Made by a program: the position numbers and the translations under genes. From Bacillota bacterium (GTDB lineage Bacteria; Bacillota; Clostridia; Peptostreptococcales; Anaerovoracaceae), in assembly GCA_030527065.1 (NCBI GenBank), contig JAUNBO010000001.1:1-26237 (forward strand): a DNA stretch of 26,237 bases, read 5' to 3'. Below, one piece after another: positions 7,245-15,496 of the stretch. The notes beneath the pieces were generated by a model. That model ran no database searches. It had not been told where the DNA came from and worked only from the letters and a program-made list of their open reading frames with translations. Positions within the stretch are counted from its first letter, which is position 1, and each line of letters starts with the position of its first letter.

Positions 7245-7286
7245 AATACGCAAGGCGGCGCAGAGAAGGCGCCGATACTGCGTATT
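7245..7286 (+). repeat. Leader hairpin before the PBP gene
   Basis: AATACGCA (7245-7252) pairs with TGCGTATT (7279-7286), and inside it CGGCGC (7256-7261) pairs with GCGCCG (7269-7274) around a 7-base loop. No T-tract follows, so it is not a terminator. It lies between the predicted internal promoter and the PBP ribosome binding site and would form a folded 5' leader or an mRNA-processing or stabilising element. Confidence 0.55.
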
Positions 7287-7325
7287 TCGCATATACGGAA
7301 CCCTCTTGCAGAACAGGAGAAAGGG

Positions 7326-9329
7326 ATGAATCCGGCAGGAAACAGGACAAAAAGAAGATTGATGTTTTTCTTTTTCGCAGCGGGGATCCTTTGTGTGGCC
7401 CTGTCCCTCAAGCTGGGGTGGGTGCAGATCGTCATGGGAGAGGAATATTCCAAAGCGGCGGTGGAGCAGCAGACCCGGGATGTGCCGGTGAGCGCCCAGC
7501 GGGGCGTCATTTATGATACCAACGGCGTGGAGCTGGCCATCAGCGCCACCACCCACACCATATGGGCCCGGCCCTCTGAAATAAAAAGCGCCAAAAAAGA
7601 CGAGGAAAACCAGGCCCGGCTCATTATGACGGCCCAGGAGCTGTCGGAAATCCTGTCTCTGGACTATGACGAGACCCTTGCCACCATCAGCCAGGAAAAA
7701 AGCCTGGTGAAGGTGGCCCGGTATGTGGATAAGGAAACGGCCCAGGCCCTGCGGGAGGCGGAGCTGGAAGGGATTTCCATAGTGGAGGACGTGAAGCGCT
7801 ATTATCCCCTGGGGGCCTTTGCATCCCACGTTCTGGGGACCACCACCGACGACAACCAGGGCCTCACGGGCCTGGAGCTGAAATACGATCAATACCTGTC
7901 CGGCGTGTCCGGCCGGTGGATCAAGAGCGCCGACATAGACGGCGATAAGCTGGCCTATGGCGTGGAAAAATACTATCAGGCGGAGGACGGCCTCAGCATC
8001 GTGCTGACGCTGGATTCCGTCATTCAGCACTATGTGGAAAAGGCCATCGCCCAGGTGGCGGAGGACACCTCCGCCAAGCGGGTCCTCTGCATCGTCATGG
8101 ACCCCAAGACCGGGGACATCCTGGCCATGGCCATGACGCCGGAATACGACCCCAACAGTCCGAGAATCCCTCTGGGCGAGGAGGAGCAGAGCTACTTTGA
8201 GACCCTGGACTCCGCTGCGCAGCAGGACTACTGGAACGAGATGTGGCGGAACGCCATGATCAGCGATACCTATGAGCCCGGCAGCACCTTCAAGCTCCTC
8301 ACCACGGCCATCGCCCTGGAAGAGGGGATCACCACCCCCACGGAGACCTTCACCTGCCAGGGGGCCTACCAGGTGGCCGGCGTCACCCTCCGCTGCTGGA
8401 GATATCCCAACGTCCACGGCACGGAAACCCTCACCCAGGCGGTGCAGAACTCCTGTAACCCCGTATTCAACACCCTGGCCCAGAGGATGGGCAAGGAGAC
8501 CATGTATGAATATCTGGAAGCCTTCGGGCTCCAGGAGAAGACCGGGGTGGATTACCCTGGCGAGGGCGGGAACAACCTGCAGAACATAGATTCTGTGGGC
8601 CCGGTGGAGCTGGCCACCATTTCCTATGGCCAGGGCATTGCGGTGACCCCCATCAGCCTGTTGCGGGCCATCTGCGCCCTGGGGAACGACGGCATGCTGA
8701 TGCAGCCCCGGCTGGTGAAGGAGCTGCGGGATTCCGACGGCAACGTGGTGGAGAGCTACGAGCCCGTGGAGGTGCGGCAGGTGGTGTCCAAAGAAACGGC
8801 GGACGAAATGTGCCTGATCATGGAATCCGTGGTCTCCGAGGGCGGCGGCGGCACGGCCAGGGTGATGGGCTACCGGGTAGGGGGCAAGACAGGGACCGCC
8901 AACAAGGTGGAGGACGGCGCTTACGGCGACGGCGTGTATGCGTCTTTCCTGGGGATGGCCCCCATGGACGATCCCCAGGTGGCGGTGCTGGTGGTGGTAG
9001 ACGAGCCCCAGGGAGTGAAGTACGGCAGCCAGACGGCGGCTCCCGGCGCTAAGTTGATATTGGAGGATACCTTGCGCTATCTGAACATAGAGCCTTCCTA
9101 TACCGAAGAGGAGCTGGAGGCTCTGAACAGCGACAAGGTGGCGGTGCCTTCGGTGGCGGGGGAGAATTTCAGCGAGGCCATAGGCATCCTGGGCGGCGTG
9201 TCCCTGCAATACGTGGTGTCGCCGGCTCTGGATCTGGATTCGGTGGAGGACTTCACCGTGGTGGATCAGTATCCCCCGGCGGGAGAAACGGTATCAAAGA
9301 ATTCCACCGTATATTTGTATAGGGAATAA
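7326..9329 (+). CDS. Division-type class B penicillin-binding protein with PASTA domain (FtsI/PbpB/SpoVD type)
   Basis: 667 residues: short basic tail, one membrane anchor (about 13-32), a dimerisation/pedestal domain beginning 'RDVPVSAQRGVIYDTNG', then a transpeptidase domain. The active-site triad is complete: S320-T-F-K323, S376-C-N378 and K521-T-G523. A single PASTA domain occupies about 600-667. The enzyme cross-links septal peptidoglycan together with FtsW and is a beta-lactam target. AGGAGA lies 5 bases before the ATG. In Bacillus this site carries two genes, pbpB and spoVD; only one is present here, and sequence alone does not tell which role it has. A possible promoter and leader hairpin precede it. 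Confidence 0.93.
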   Translation: MNPAGNRTKRRLMFFFFAAGILCVALSLKLGWVQIVMGEEYSKAAVEQQTRDVPVSAQRGVIYDTNGVELAISATTHTIWARPSEIKSAKKDEENQARLIMTAQELSEILSLDYDETLATISQEKSLVKVARYVDKETAQALREAELEGISIVEDVKRYYPLGAFASHVLGTTTDDNQGLTGLELKYDQYLSGVSGRWIKSADIDGDKLAYGVEKYYQAEDGLSIVLTLDSVIQHYVEKAIAQVAEDTSAKRVLCIVMDPKTGDILAMAMTPEYDPNSPRIPLGEEEQSYFETLDSAAQQDYWNEMWRNAMISDTYEPGSTFKLLTTAIALEEGITTPTETFTCQGAYQVAGVTLRCWRYPNVHGTETLTQAVQNSCNPVFNTLAQRMGKETMYEYLEAFGLQEKTGVDYPGEGGNNLQNIDSVGPVELATISYGQGIAVTPISLLRAICALGNDGMLMQPRLVKELRDSDGNVVESYEPVEVRQVVSKETADEMCLIMESVVSEGGGGTARVMGYRVGGKTGTANKVEDGAYGDGVYASFLGMAPMDDPQVAVLVVVDEPQGVKYGSQTAAPGAKLILEDTLRYLNIEPSYTEEELEALNSDKVAVPSVAGENFSEAIGILGGVSLQYVVSPALDLDSVEDFTVVDQYPPAGETVSKNSTVYLYRE

Positions 9330-9337
9330 GCTGTTGT

Positions 9338-9377
9338 TCCCTTTTTCCGGGAGCAGGAGCGCTCCGGGAGAAAGGGA
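9338..9377 (+). promoter_or_regulatory. Long hairpin overlapping the murE ribosome binding site
   Basis: The 17-base arm at 9338-9354 pairs with 9361-9377 around a 6-base loop: 15 Watson-Crick pairs, one G-U pair and one G-G mismatch. The 3' arm contains most of the murE Shine-Dalgarno sequence AAAGGGAGGA (9371-9380). In the folded mRNA the ribosome binding site would be largely masked. It begins 8 bases after the PBP stop and has no T-tract, so it looks like a translational control or mRNA-processing element. Confidence 0.55.
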
Positions 9378-9387
9378 GGACAAAGCC

Positions 9388-10644
9388 ATGAACGAAAGGG
9401 AAGCGGAAAGGCGCAGGCGCACATCGGAGGCCGCCGCCCGTTTCTGGGGGTATCCGTCCAGAGACATGACGGTGTTCGGCGTCACCGGCACCAACGGAAA
9501 GACCACGGTAAGCTATTTCCTGAAAAGCATCCTGGAGGAAGCCCGGGGTCCCTGCGGCCTGCTGGGGACCATAGAATACCGCTTCGGGGACCAGGCAGAG
9601 AGGGCCCGGCTCACCACGCCGGATTCCATAGAATTGCAGCGATGGCTGGCCCGGATGAAGGACAGGGGCATGAGGCAGTGCGTCATGGAGGTTTCCTCCC
9701 ATGCCCTGGCCCTGGAAAGGGTGGCCCACGTGGATATCAGCTACGGGATATTCACGAATCTGAGCAGGGACCATCTGGATTTTCACCAGGATACAGAGGA
9801 ATATTACCAGACGAAGAAGCGGCTGTTCCATATGGTGAAGAAGGCCTCCGTCATAAATATTGACGATGATGGCGGCAGACGCTTGCACAAAGAGCTGAGA
9901 GAGAGTAAAATAGTAGCGTTGTCCTGCTCCCTGGAGGATGAAGAAGCGGATTATTTCGGAGAGGGAGCGGAGAGCGGGTCCCGGGGATCCCGCTTTTTGC
10001 TGAGAAGGCAGGGGGAGGCTCTGGGGGAAATGACGACGGCTCTGCCGGGAAGCTACAACGCTTCCAACGCCTTGATGGCGGCGGCCTGCGCCCTGGAGGC
10101 GGGGGTCTCCTTCCGGGAGGCGGCGGCAGGGGCCGCAGGCCTGAGAGGGGTGCCGGGCCGGCTGGAGCCGGTGGAAAACTCCCTGGGGGCGAAGGTCTAT
10201 GTGGACTTTGCCCACACTCCCGACGCCCTGGAAAAGGTCCTGACGGCTCTGCGGGAGCTGAACGAAGGGCGCCTGCTCTGCGTCTTTGGCTGCGGAGGGG
10301 ACCGGGACCGGTCCAAACGGCGGGAAATGGGCCGTGTGGCAGGCCGCCTCTGCGATTTCTGCGTGGTCACCGACGACAATCCCAGGACCGAAGCGCCGGA
10401 GCAGATCGCCGGAGAGGCGGCGGCGGGCCTTGCGGAAACGGGCACGGCCTATGAGGTGGTCCACGACAGAAGGGAAGCCATCCGCAGGGCGATGAAGGAA
10501 TGCCGGCGGGGAGACGTCCTGCTTATAGCGGGAAAGGGCCACGAGGAATATCAGATCATCGGAAAGGAAAAACGCCCTTTCAGCGACAGAGGGACGGTCC
10601 TGGAGCTGCTGAAGGAAAGCGGGAAGGAAGCATGGAAAAGCTGA
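9388..10644 (+). CDS. murE: MurE-type UDP-MurNAc-tripeptide synthetase lacking its N-terminal domain
   Basis: 418 residues against about 485-500 for typical MurE. The ATP-binding P-loop GTNGKTT is at residues 34-40, whereas MurE normally has it near 110, so roughly 80 residues forming the N-terminal UDP-binding domain are missing. The catalytic and C-terminal domains look intact: TTPDSIELQ, EVSSHALALERV, NLSRDHLDFH, YYQTKKRLF with the lysine that is usually carbamylated, DFAHTPDALEKVL, GCGGDRDRSKR, DNPR (330-333, meso-diaminopimelate specificity) and AGKGHEEYQ. The ATG 9388 has AAAGGGAGGA 7 bases upstream; an in-frame TTG at 9334 would add only 18 unrelated residues. The PBP gene ends at 9329, so there is no room for the missing domain. 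It may be a functional short form, or a full-length murE may exist elsewhere. Confidence 0.88.
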   Translation: MNEREAERRRRTSEAAARFWGYPSRDMTVFGVTGTNGKTTVSYFLKSILEEARGPCGLLGTIEYRFGDQAERARLTTPDSIELQRWLARMKDRGMRQCVMEVSSHALALERVAHVDISYGIFTNLSRDHLDFHQDTEEYYQTKKRLFHMVKKASVINIDDDGGRRLHKELRESKIVALSCSLEDEEADYFGEGAESGSRGSRFLLRRQGEALGEMTTALPGSYNASNALMAAACALEAGVSFREAAAGAAGLRGVPGRLEPVENSLGAKVYVDFAHTPDALEKVLTALRELNEGRLLCVFGCGGDRDRSKRREMGRVAGRLCDFCVVTDDNPRTEAPEQIAGEAAAGLAETGTAYEVVHDRREAIRRAMKECRRGDVLLIAGKGHEEYQIIGKEKRPFSDRGTVLELLKESGKEAWKS

Positions 10645-12029
10645 CGATAAGAGAGATAGAAAAAGCCGTGGGCGGCGCCCTTCTGTTCGGAGACCCGGAG
10701 GGAGCGGTGGACAGCGTGGCTTCGGATTCCAGAGAGGTTTTGCCGGGCGGGCTTTTTGCGGCCATCCCCGGAGAGCGGGTGGACGGCCACGATTTCATTG
10801 CCGCCGCCGCTGCCGCAGGCTGCGCCGCCGCCTTAGTGTCCAGAGAGGAATGGAAGGATAAGGAGAGGGCCCGGCAGGCGGGCCTGGCCGCCATTCTGAC
10901 CGAAGATACCGTGGCGGCCCTTCAGAGGCTGGCGGCCTGGTATCTGGATCGCTTTTCTCTGGTGAAGGTGGGGGTTACCGGGAGCACCGGAAAGACCACC
11001 ACCAAGGAAATGCTCTACCATATCCTCTCCCGCCGCTACCGCACCGTCAGGAATCCGGGAAACCTCAACAGCCCCGTGGGCCTCTCCCGTTCCATTTTCC
11101 AGATAGAGCGGGATACGGAGGCGGCGGTGTTCGAAATGGGCATGGACCACCTGGGGGAGATCCGTTCCCTGGCGGCCATGGTCCGGCCTCACGCGGCGGT
11201 CATCACCAACGTGGGCCTGTCCCACATCGGCCAGCTGGGAAGCCGGGAAAACCTGCTGAAAGCAAAGCTGGAAATCACGGAGCTCCTGGGAGCAGAGGAT
11301 GTTCTGGCGGTGAACTGGGACAACGACCTTCTCTCCGCCGTTTCCTATCCGGGCCCTTATCATCTGGTGAAAGTGGGACAGGAAGGGCCGGATCTGCGGA
11401 TCGAAGACATAGAGGACCACGGCGAGGACGGCCTGTCCTTCACCCTGCGGACAGAGAAGGAACAGGCTTCCTTCCGTCTGGGGATCCCGGGGCGGCACAA
11501 TGCCTGGAACTGCGCCCTGGCGGCGGCGGCGGGCCTGGCCTGCGGCGTTTCTCTGGAGGAAGCCGCTTTGGGGCTGCAGGAGCTGGAGTCCACGGACAAG
11601 AGGCTGCATATCATAAAGGCCGGCGGAATAAAGATAATTGACGACAGCTACAACGCCAGCCCGGATTCCGTGAAGGCGGCGCTGAACGTGCTTCTGACGG
11701 TAAAGGCCCGGCGGAAGGTGGCGGTGCTGGCGGACATGTTTGAGCTGGGCCCGGAAACGGACCGGCTCCACTATCAGACAGGAAGGTACGCCGGGGGCTG
11801 TGCGGACCTTGTCCTTGCCGTGGGGACCCAGGGGCGTTTCATTGCCGGGGGGGCCAAGGACGCCTGCGGCGCCCTGGTCCGGCATTTTGAGACCCGGCAG
11901 GAGCTGGAAGAGGAAATAAAGGGATTGGTGAAAGAAGGGGACGCTGTGCTGGTGAAGGGGTCCCGGGGGATGGCCATGGACCGCATCGTAAAAATTCTGG
12001 AAGGAAGCATGGAAGGCCATGGATTATAA
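10632..12029 (+). CDS. murF: UDP-MurNAc-tripeptide--D-Ala-D-Ala ligase
   Basis: 465 residues, full length for MurF. The N-terminal domain (1-105) contains VASDSREVLPGGLFAAIPGERVDGHDF, the MurF/MurE-type uridine-binding region. The P-loop GSTGKTT is at 117-123, followed by GNLNSPVGL, MGMDHLGEI, ITNVGLSHIGQLGS and DDSYNASPDSVKAAL, all MurF hallmarks. It adds D-Ala-D-Ala to the UDP-MurNAc-tripeptide. The ATG 10632 lies inside the murE end (13-base overlap) with GGAAGGAAG just upstream, indicating translational coupling; the frame is open further upstream but that part overlaps murE and is not conserved. Having murF directly between murE and mraY is the enterobacterial order; Bacillus lacks murF here. 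Confidence 0.96.
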   Translation: MEKLTIREIEKAVGGALLFGDPEGAVDSVASDSREVLPGGLFAAIPGERVDGHDFIAAAAAAGCAAALVSREEWKDKERARQAGLAAILTEDTVAALQRLAAWYLDRFSLVKVGVTGSTGKTTTKEMLYHILSRRYRTVRNPGNLNSPVGLSRSIFQIERDTEAAVFEMGMDHLGEIRSLAAMVRPHAAVITNVGLSHIGQLGSRENLLKAKLEITELLGAEDVLAVNWDNDLLSAVSYPGPYHLVKVGQEGPDLRIEDIEDHGEDGLSFTLRTEKEQASFRLGIPGRHNAWNCALAAAAGLACGVSLEEAALGLQELESTDKRLHIIKAGGIKIIDDSYNASPDSVKAALNVLLTVKARRKVAVLADMFELGPETDRLHYQTGRYAGGCADLVLAVGTQGRFIAGGAKDACGALVRHFETRQELEEEIKGLVKEGDAVLVKGSRGMAMDRIVKILEGSMEGHGL

Positions 12030-12981
12030 GCTGCTCGCATTGCCAATAGTGATCGCCTTCGTCCTGACGGCGGTGGCCACGCCTCTCTTCATCCCTCTTC
12101 TGAAGCGTCTGAAGGCGGGACAGAGCATACGGGAGGAAGGGCCCCAGTCGCATCAGGCCAAGGCGGGGACCCCCACCATGGGGGGGATCGTCCTGTTGCT
12201 GACGGTGGTGGTCACCTGCCTGACGGCGGGCCGCCTCAACGGCGATATGTTCATTCTCCTGGCGGCCTTCGCCGCTTTCGGGGCCCTGGGCTTTGCCGAC
12301 GATTTCATAAAGGTGGTGCAGAAGCGGAATCTGGGGCTTACGGCCAAACAGAAATTCCTGCTGCAGATCCTCGTCGCCGTGGTGCTGGCGGTCTATCAGC
12401 AGCAGGTGTCCGTGTACGGAAGCAGGGTGTTCGTCCCCCTTGTGGACATTTACTGGGACCTGGGCTGGTTTTACGTGCCCTTCGTGGTCTTTGTGGTGGT
12501 GGCCATGGTGAACGCCGTGAACCTCACCGACGGCCTGGACGGGCTGGCGGCGGGGGTAACGGTGCCTGTGGCTCTGTTCCTGGCCCTGGCGGGAGCCGCC
12601 TTCGGCTTCGCTTCCACCCGGGTCTTCTGCGGGGCCCTGGCAGGGGCCTGCCTGGGCTTCCTGCTGTATAACCGTCACCCGGCCAGGCTCTTTATGGGAG
12701 ACACGGGCTCCCTGGCCCTGGGGGGCGGGCTGGCGGCGGCGGCCATACTCATGAACGTGGAATTGCTTTTGCCCCTGGCAGGAGGGGTCTATGTGCTGGA
12801 GGCCCTGTCCGTGGTCCTGCAGGTGGCCTACTTTAAGAAGACCGGGGGGAAGCGGCTGTTCCGCATGGCCCCCCTGCACCATCATTTTGAGCTGAAGGGC
12901 TGGAAGGAGACAAGAGTGGTCCGGACGGCGGTGGCACTGGCACTGGTCCTGTCGGTCTGCTCCTGGCTGCTCACAGGATAG
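12019..12981 (+). CDS. mraY: Phospho-MurNAc-pentapeptide transferase
   Basis: 320 residues, about ten membrane segments. Catalytic motifs are all visible: the magnesium-binding D94-D95-F-I-K, the NLTDGLDG loop (168-175, with D171 and D174), GDTGS (227-231) and the HHHFE loop (287-291). MraY transfers phospho-MurNAc-pentapeptide from UDP to undecaprenyl phosphate, forming lipid I at the inner membrane face. It is the target of tunicamycin-like and muraymycin-like nucleosides. The ATG lies 11 bases inside the murF end, with GGAAG motifs just upstream, so translation is coupled to murF. Confidence 0.97.
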   Translation: MDYKLLALPIVIAFVLTAVATPLFIPLLKRLKAGQSIREEGPQSHQAKAGTPTMGGIVLLLTVVVTCLTAGRLNGDMFILLAAFAAFGALGFADDFIKVVQKRNLGLTAKQKFLLQILVAVVLAVYQQQVSVYGSRVFVPLVDIYWDLGWFYVPFVVFVVVAMVNAVNLTDGLDGLAAGVTVPVALFLALAGAAFGFASTRVFCGALAGACLGFLLYNRHPARLFMGDTGSLALGGGLAAAAILMNVELLLPLAGGVYVLEALSVVLQVAYFKKTGGKRLFRMAPLHHHFELKGWKETRVVRTAVALALVLSVCSWLLTG

Positions 12982-12994
12982 GAAGGACAAAGAA

Positions 12995-14356
12995 ATGCTG
13001 AGGACCGATGAACGATATTTGGTAGTGGGGCTGGGAAAGTCCGGCGGGGCGGCGGCGGAAGCGCTGCTGGACCGGGGCTGCCCCGTGACGGTTTACGATA
13101 AAAAGCCGGAGGCGGAGCTGGAGCCGGCCCTGATAAAAGCCTTGAAGGAAAAGGGGGCGGCCTGCCTTTTCGGCCGGGAACCAGAGGTTCCCGGTGGCTT
13201 TGACGTGGTGGTGCTGAGCCCGGGAGTGTCCCGGGAGCTGCCTCTGGTGGCGGCGGAGGAACAGGCGGGGGCCAGGGTCACAGGCGAGCTGGAGCTGGCC
13301 TGGCTCATGGGCCGGGGCTGCTATGTGGCCATCACGGGGACCAACGGCAAGACCACCACCACGGTCCTTACGGGGGAAATCTTCAAAAATGCGGGAAGAA
13401 AGACGGAGGTGGTGGGCAACGTGGGAGTGGCCGTATCCTCCCGGGCCGGAGAGGCCGATGAGGACACCTGGATGATCACGGAGGCCAGCAGCTTCCAGCT
13501 GGACGCCACGGAGAGATTCCACCCGGTCATCTCCGCCATCCTGAACGTCACCCCGGACCATCTGGACCGTCACGGCACTCTGGAGAACTATGCCCTGGCC
13601 AAGGCGAAGATCTTTCAGCGCCAGACGGGAGAGGACCATTTCATCGTCAATTACGACGACAAAGAAGCCTGGAAGCTCCGGGTCTTCTGCAAGGCCCATG
13701 TGGTCCCCTTCAGCAGGCGGGAGCAGCTTTCCCAGGGCTGCTTCGTGAAGGACGGCAGGATCGTCATACGGGAAGACTGCGGGAAGGAGACGGAGATATG
13801 CCCTGCCGCAGAGCTGTTCATTCCCGGGGCCCACAATCTGGAGAACGCCCTGGCGGCCTCGGCCATGGCCTACTATGCGGGCATTGCGCCGGAGGTGATA
13901 GGGGAGACCCTCCGCAGCTTCCGGGGGGTGGAGCACCGGATGGAGCTTTGCGGCCAGGTGGACGGCGTCCGCTTCGTCAACGATTCCAAGGGCACCAACC
14001 CCGACGCTTCCATCAAAGCCGTGGAGGCGGTGGAAGGCAATATCATCCTCATCGCCGGGGGCTACGACAAAGGCGCTTCTTATGAGGAATTCATTGGGGC
14101 CTTCGGAGGCAAGGTGAAGGCTCTGGTGCTGCTGGGGAAGACGGCGCCGAAGATACGGGCGGCGGCGGAGGCGGCGGGCCTGAAGAACATCATCATGGCT
14201 GCGGACATGGAGGAGTGTGTCCTCCGCAGCTTCCGGGAAGCGTCGGCAGGGGATACGGTACTTCTTTCGCCCGCCTGCGCCAGCTGGGACATGTACAGCT
14301 GCTTTGAAGAGCGGGGAGAGCATTTCAAGGCTTGTGTGGAAAGCCTGAAACGATAG
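12995..14356 (+). CDS. murD: UDP-MurNAc-L-Ala--D-Glu ligase
   Basis: 453 residues with the three Mur-ligase domains. A Rossmann-like N-terminal domain (VVGLGKSGGAAAEALL) binds the UDP end. The P-loop GTNGKTTTT starts at 115. Then come EASSFQLD, ILNVTPDHLDRHGTLENYALAKAKIF, PGAHNLENALAA, EHRMELCGQVDGVRFVNDSKGTNPDAS, IAGGYDKG and LLSPACASWDMYSCFEERGEHF, all specific to MurD. It adds D-glutamate to UDP-MurNAc-L-Ala in the cytoplasm. The ATG is 13 bases after the mraY stop, with GGAAGGA 7 bases upstream. Its normal N-terminal length is a useful internal contrast with the shortened MurE in the same operon. Confidence 0.97.
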   Translation: MLRTDERYLVVGLGKSGGAAAEALLDRGCPVTVYDKKPEAELEPALIKALKEKGAACLFGREPEVPGGFDVVVLSPGVSRELPLVAAEEQAGARVTGELELAWLMGRGCYVAITGTNGKTTTTVLTGEIFKNAGRKTEVVGNVGVAVSSRAGEADEDTWMITEASSFQLDATERFHPVISAILNVTPDHLDRHGTLENYALAKAKIFQRQTGEDHFIVNYDDKEAWKLRVFCKAHVVPFSRREQLSQGCFVKDGRIVIREDCGKETEICPAAELFIPGAHNLENALAASAMAYYAGIAPEVIGETLRSFRGVEHRMELCGQVDGVRFVNDSKGTNPDASIKAVEAVEGNIILIAGGYDKGASYEEFIGAFGGKVKALVLLGKTAPKIRAAAEAAGLKNIIMAADMEECVLRSFREASAGDTVLLSPACASWDMYSCFEERGEHFKACVESLKR

Positions 14357-14365
14357 GGGAAGGGA

Positions 14366-15484
14366 ATGGCGAAGCAGAAGCGTTACCGCATGAAACCGGG
14401 AGATTTTGTACTGACCATCCTGGTGATGGCCCTGGTGGTGTTCGGCGTCATCATGGTGTTCAGCGCCAGCTATTATGCTGCCATCAGCGAGTATGGAGAC
14501 GCCTACTATTATCTGAAAAGGGACGTGATGTGGGCTCTGCTGGGGGCGGTGGCCATGGTGGTCACCTCGGTGGTGAACTACCGGATCTATGCCAAGGTGG
14601 CGCCGGTGCTGCTGGTGGTGAGCGTGGTCCTGCTGGCCCTTCTCTTCACTCCTCTGGGAGACGAGCGGGGCGGGGCGGTCCGCTGGCTGGACCTGGGGAT
14701 CCCCGTCACCATCATGCCGGGAGAGATCGCCAAGATCTGCGCCATCATCTTTACCGCCTGGTACCTGAGCAGGGACCCGAAGATCATCCGCTCCTTCACC
14801 CGGGGAGTGCTGCCCATGCTGTGCCTCTGCGCCGTCTACGGCGGCCTCATCATAGCCCAGCCGAACCTCTCCACCGCCATCACCGTATGCACCATCATCG
14901 TGGGGATCATGTTCGTGGCGGGGCTGAACCTGCTCTATCTGGCGGGGCTGGGGCTGGCGGGAGCCGCCGCCGTTACGGCCCTCATCCTGTCGGACCCGGA
15001 AGGCTACTGGGCCCGGCGCCTCACCAGTTTCCGGGACCCCTTCCTGGACGCCCAGGGAGACGGCTGGCAGGTGATACAGTCCTTTTACGCCCTGGGCTCC
15101 GGCGGGCTCTTCGGCGTGGGGCTGGGAAAGAGCATCCAGAAGACCCTTTACCTGCCTGAGCCCCAGAACGATTTCATCCTGGCCATCATCGGCGAGGAAC
15201 TGGGCTATGTGGGCTGCATCCTTCTGCTGATCTGTTATCTGGTGCTGATATGGAGAGGCTGCCACATCGCCATGAACGCGCCGGACGCTTTTGGCACCTT
15301 GCTGGCCTCGGGCATCACCATCATGCTGGCGGTGCAGGTGCTGCTGAACGTGGCGGTGGTCACCTCGTCCATGCCCCCCACGGGGATCACCCTGCCCTTT
15401 GTGAGCTTCGGCGGCAACGCGCTGCTGCTGTTCATGGGCTCCATGGGGATCCTTTTGAACATATCTCGACATTCGGCCCGATAG
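14366..15484 (+). CDS. ftsW: Septal peptidoglycan polymerase FtsW (SEDS family)
   Basis: 372-residue polytopic SEDS glycosyltransferase with about ten membrane segments. Conserved features include FSASYYAA in the first segment, the extracellular GGAVRWLDLG...IMPGEIAKI stretch, the large-loop motif SGGLFGVGLGKSIQK...PEPQNDFILAIIGEELG with D269 at the position of the proposed catalytic aspartate, and the C-terminal PPTGITLPFVSFGGNALL signature. The usual QPDLGT is QPNLST here (N167). It polymerises lipid II at the septum together with the class B PBP encoded upstream. SpoVE of Bacillus belongs to the same family and holds the same place, so a sporulation role cannot be excluded. The ATG follows murD by 9 bases with AGGGGAAGGG upstream. 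Confidence 0.93.
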   Translation: MAKQKRYRMKPGDFVLTILVMALVVFGVIMVFSASYYAAISEYGDAYYYLKRDVMWALLGAVAMVVTSVVNYRIYAKVAPVLLVVSVVLLALLFTPLGDERGGAVRWLDLGIPVTIMPGEIAKICAIIFTAWYLSRDPKIIRSFTRGVLPMLCLCAVYGGLIIAQPNLSTAITVCTIIVGIMFVAGLNLLYLAGLGLAGAAAVTALILSDPEGYWARRLTSFRDPFLDAQGDGWQVIQSFYALGSGGLFGVGLGKSIQKTLYLPEPQNDFILAIIGEELGYVGCILLLICYLVLIWRGCHIAMNAPDAFGTLLASGITIMLAVQVLLNVAVVTSSMPPTGITLPFVSFGGNALLLFMGSMGILLNISRHSAR

Positions 15485-15496
15485 GAGGGTTTTAAC

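Noticed and set aside
7230..9209. A long minus-strand open frame opposite the PBP gene
   Set aside because: The plus-strand PBP has all catalytic motifs; the opposite frame is His/Gly/Leu-rich shadow sequence.
10500..10631. An N-terminal extension of MurF starting inside murE
   Set aside because: The extension is the shifted reading of murE codons and is unlike MurF; ATG 10632 gives the conserved start with a ribosome binding site.
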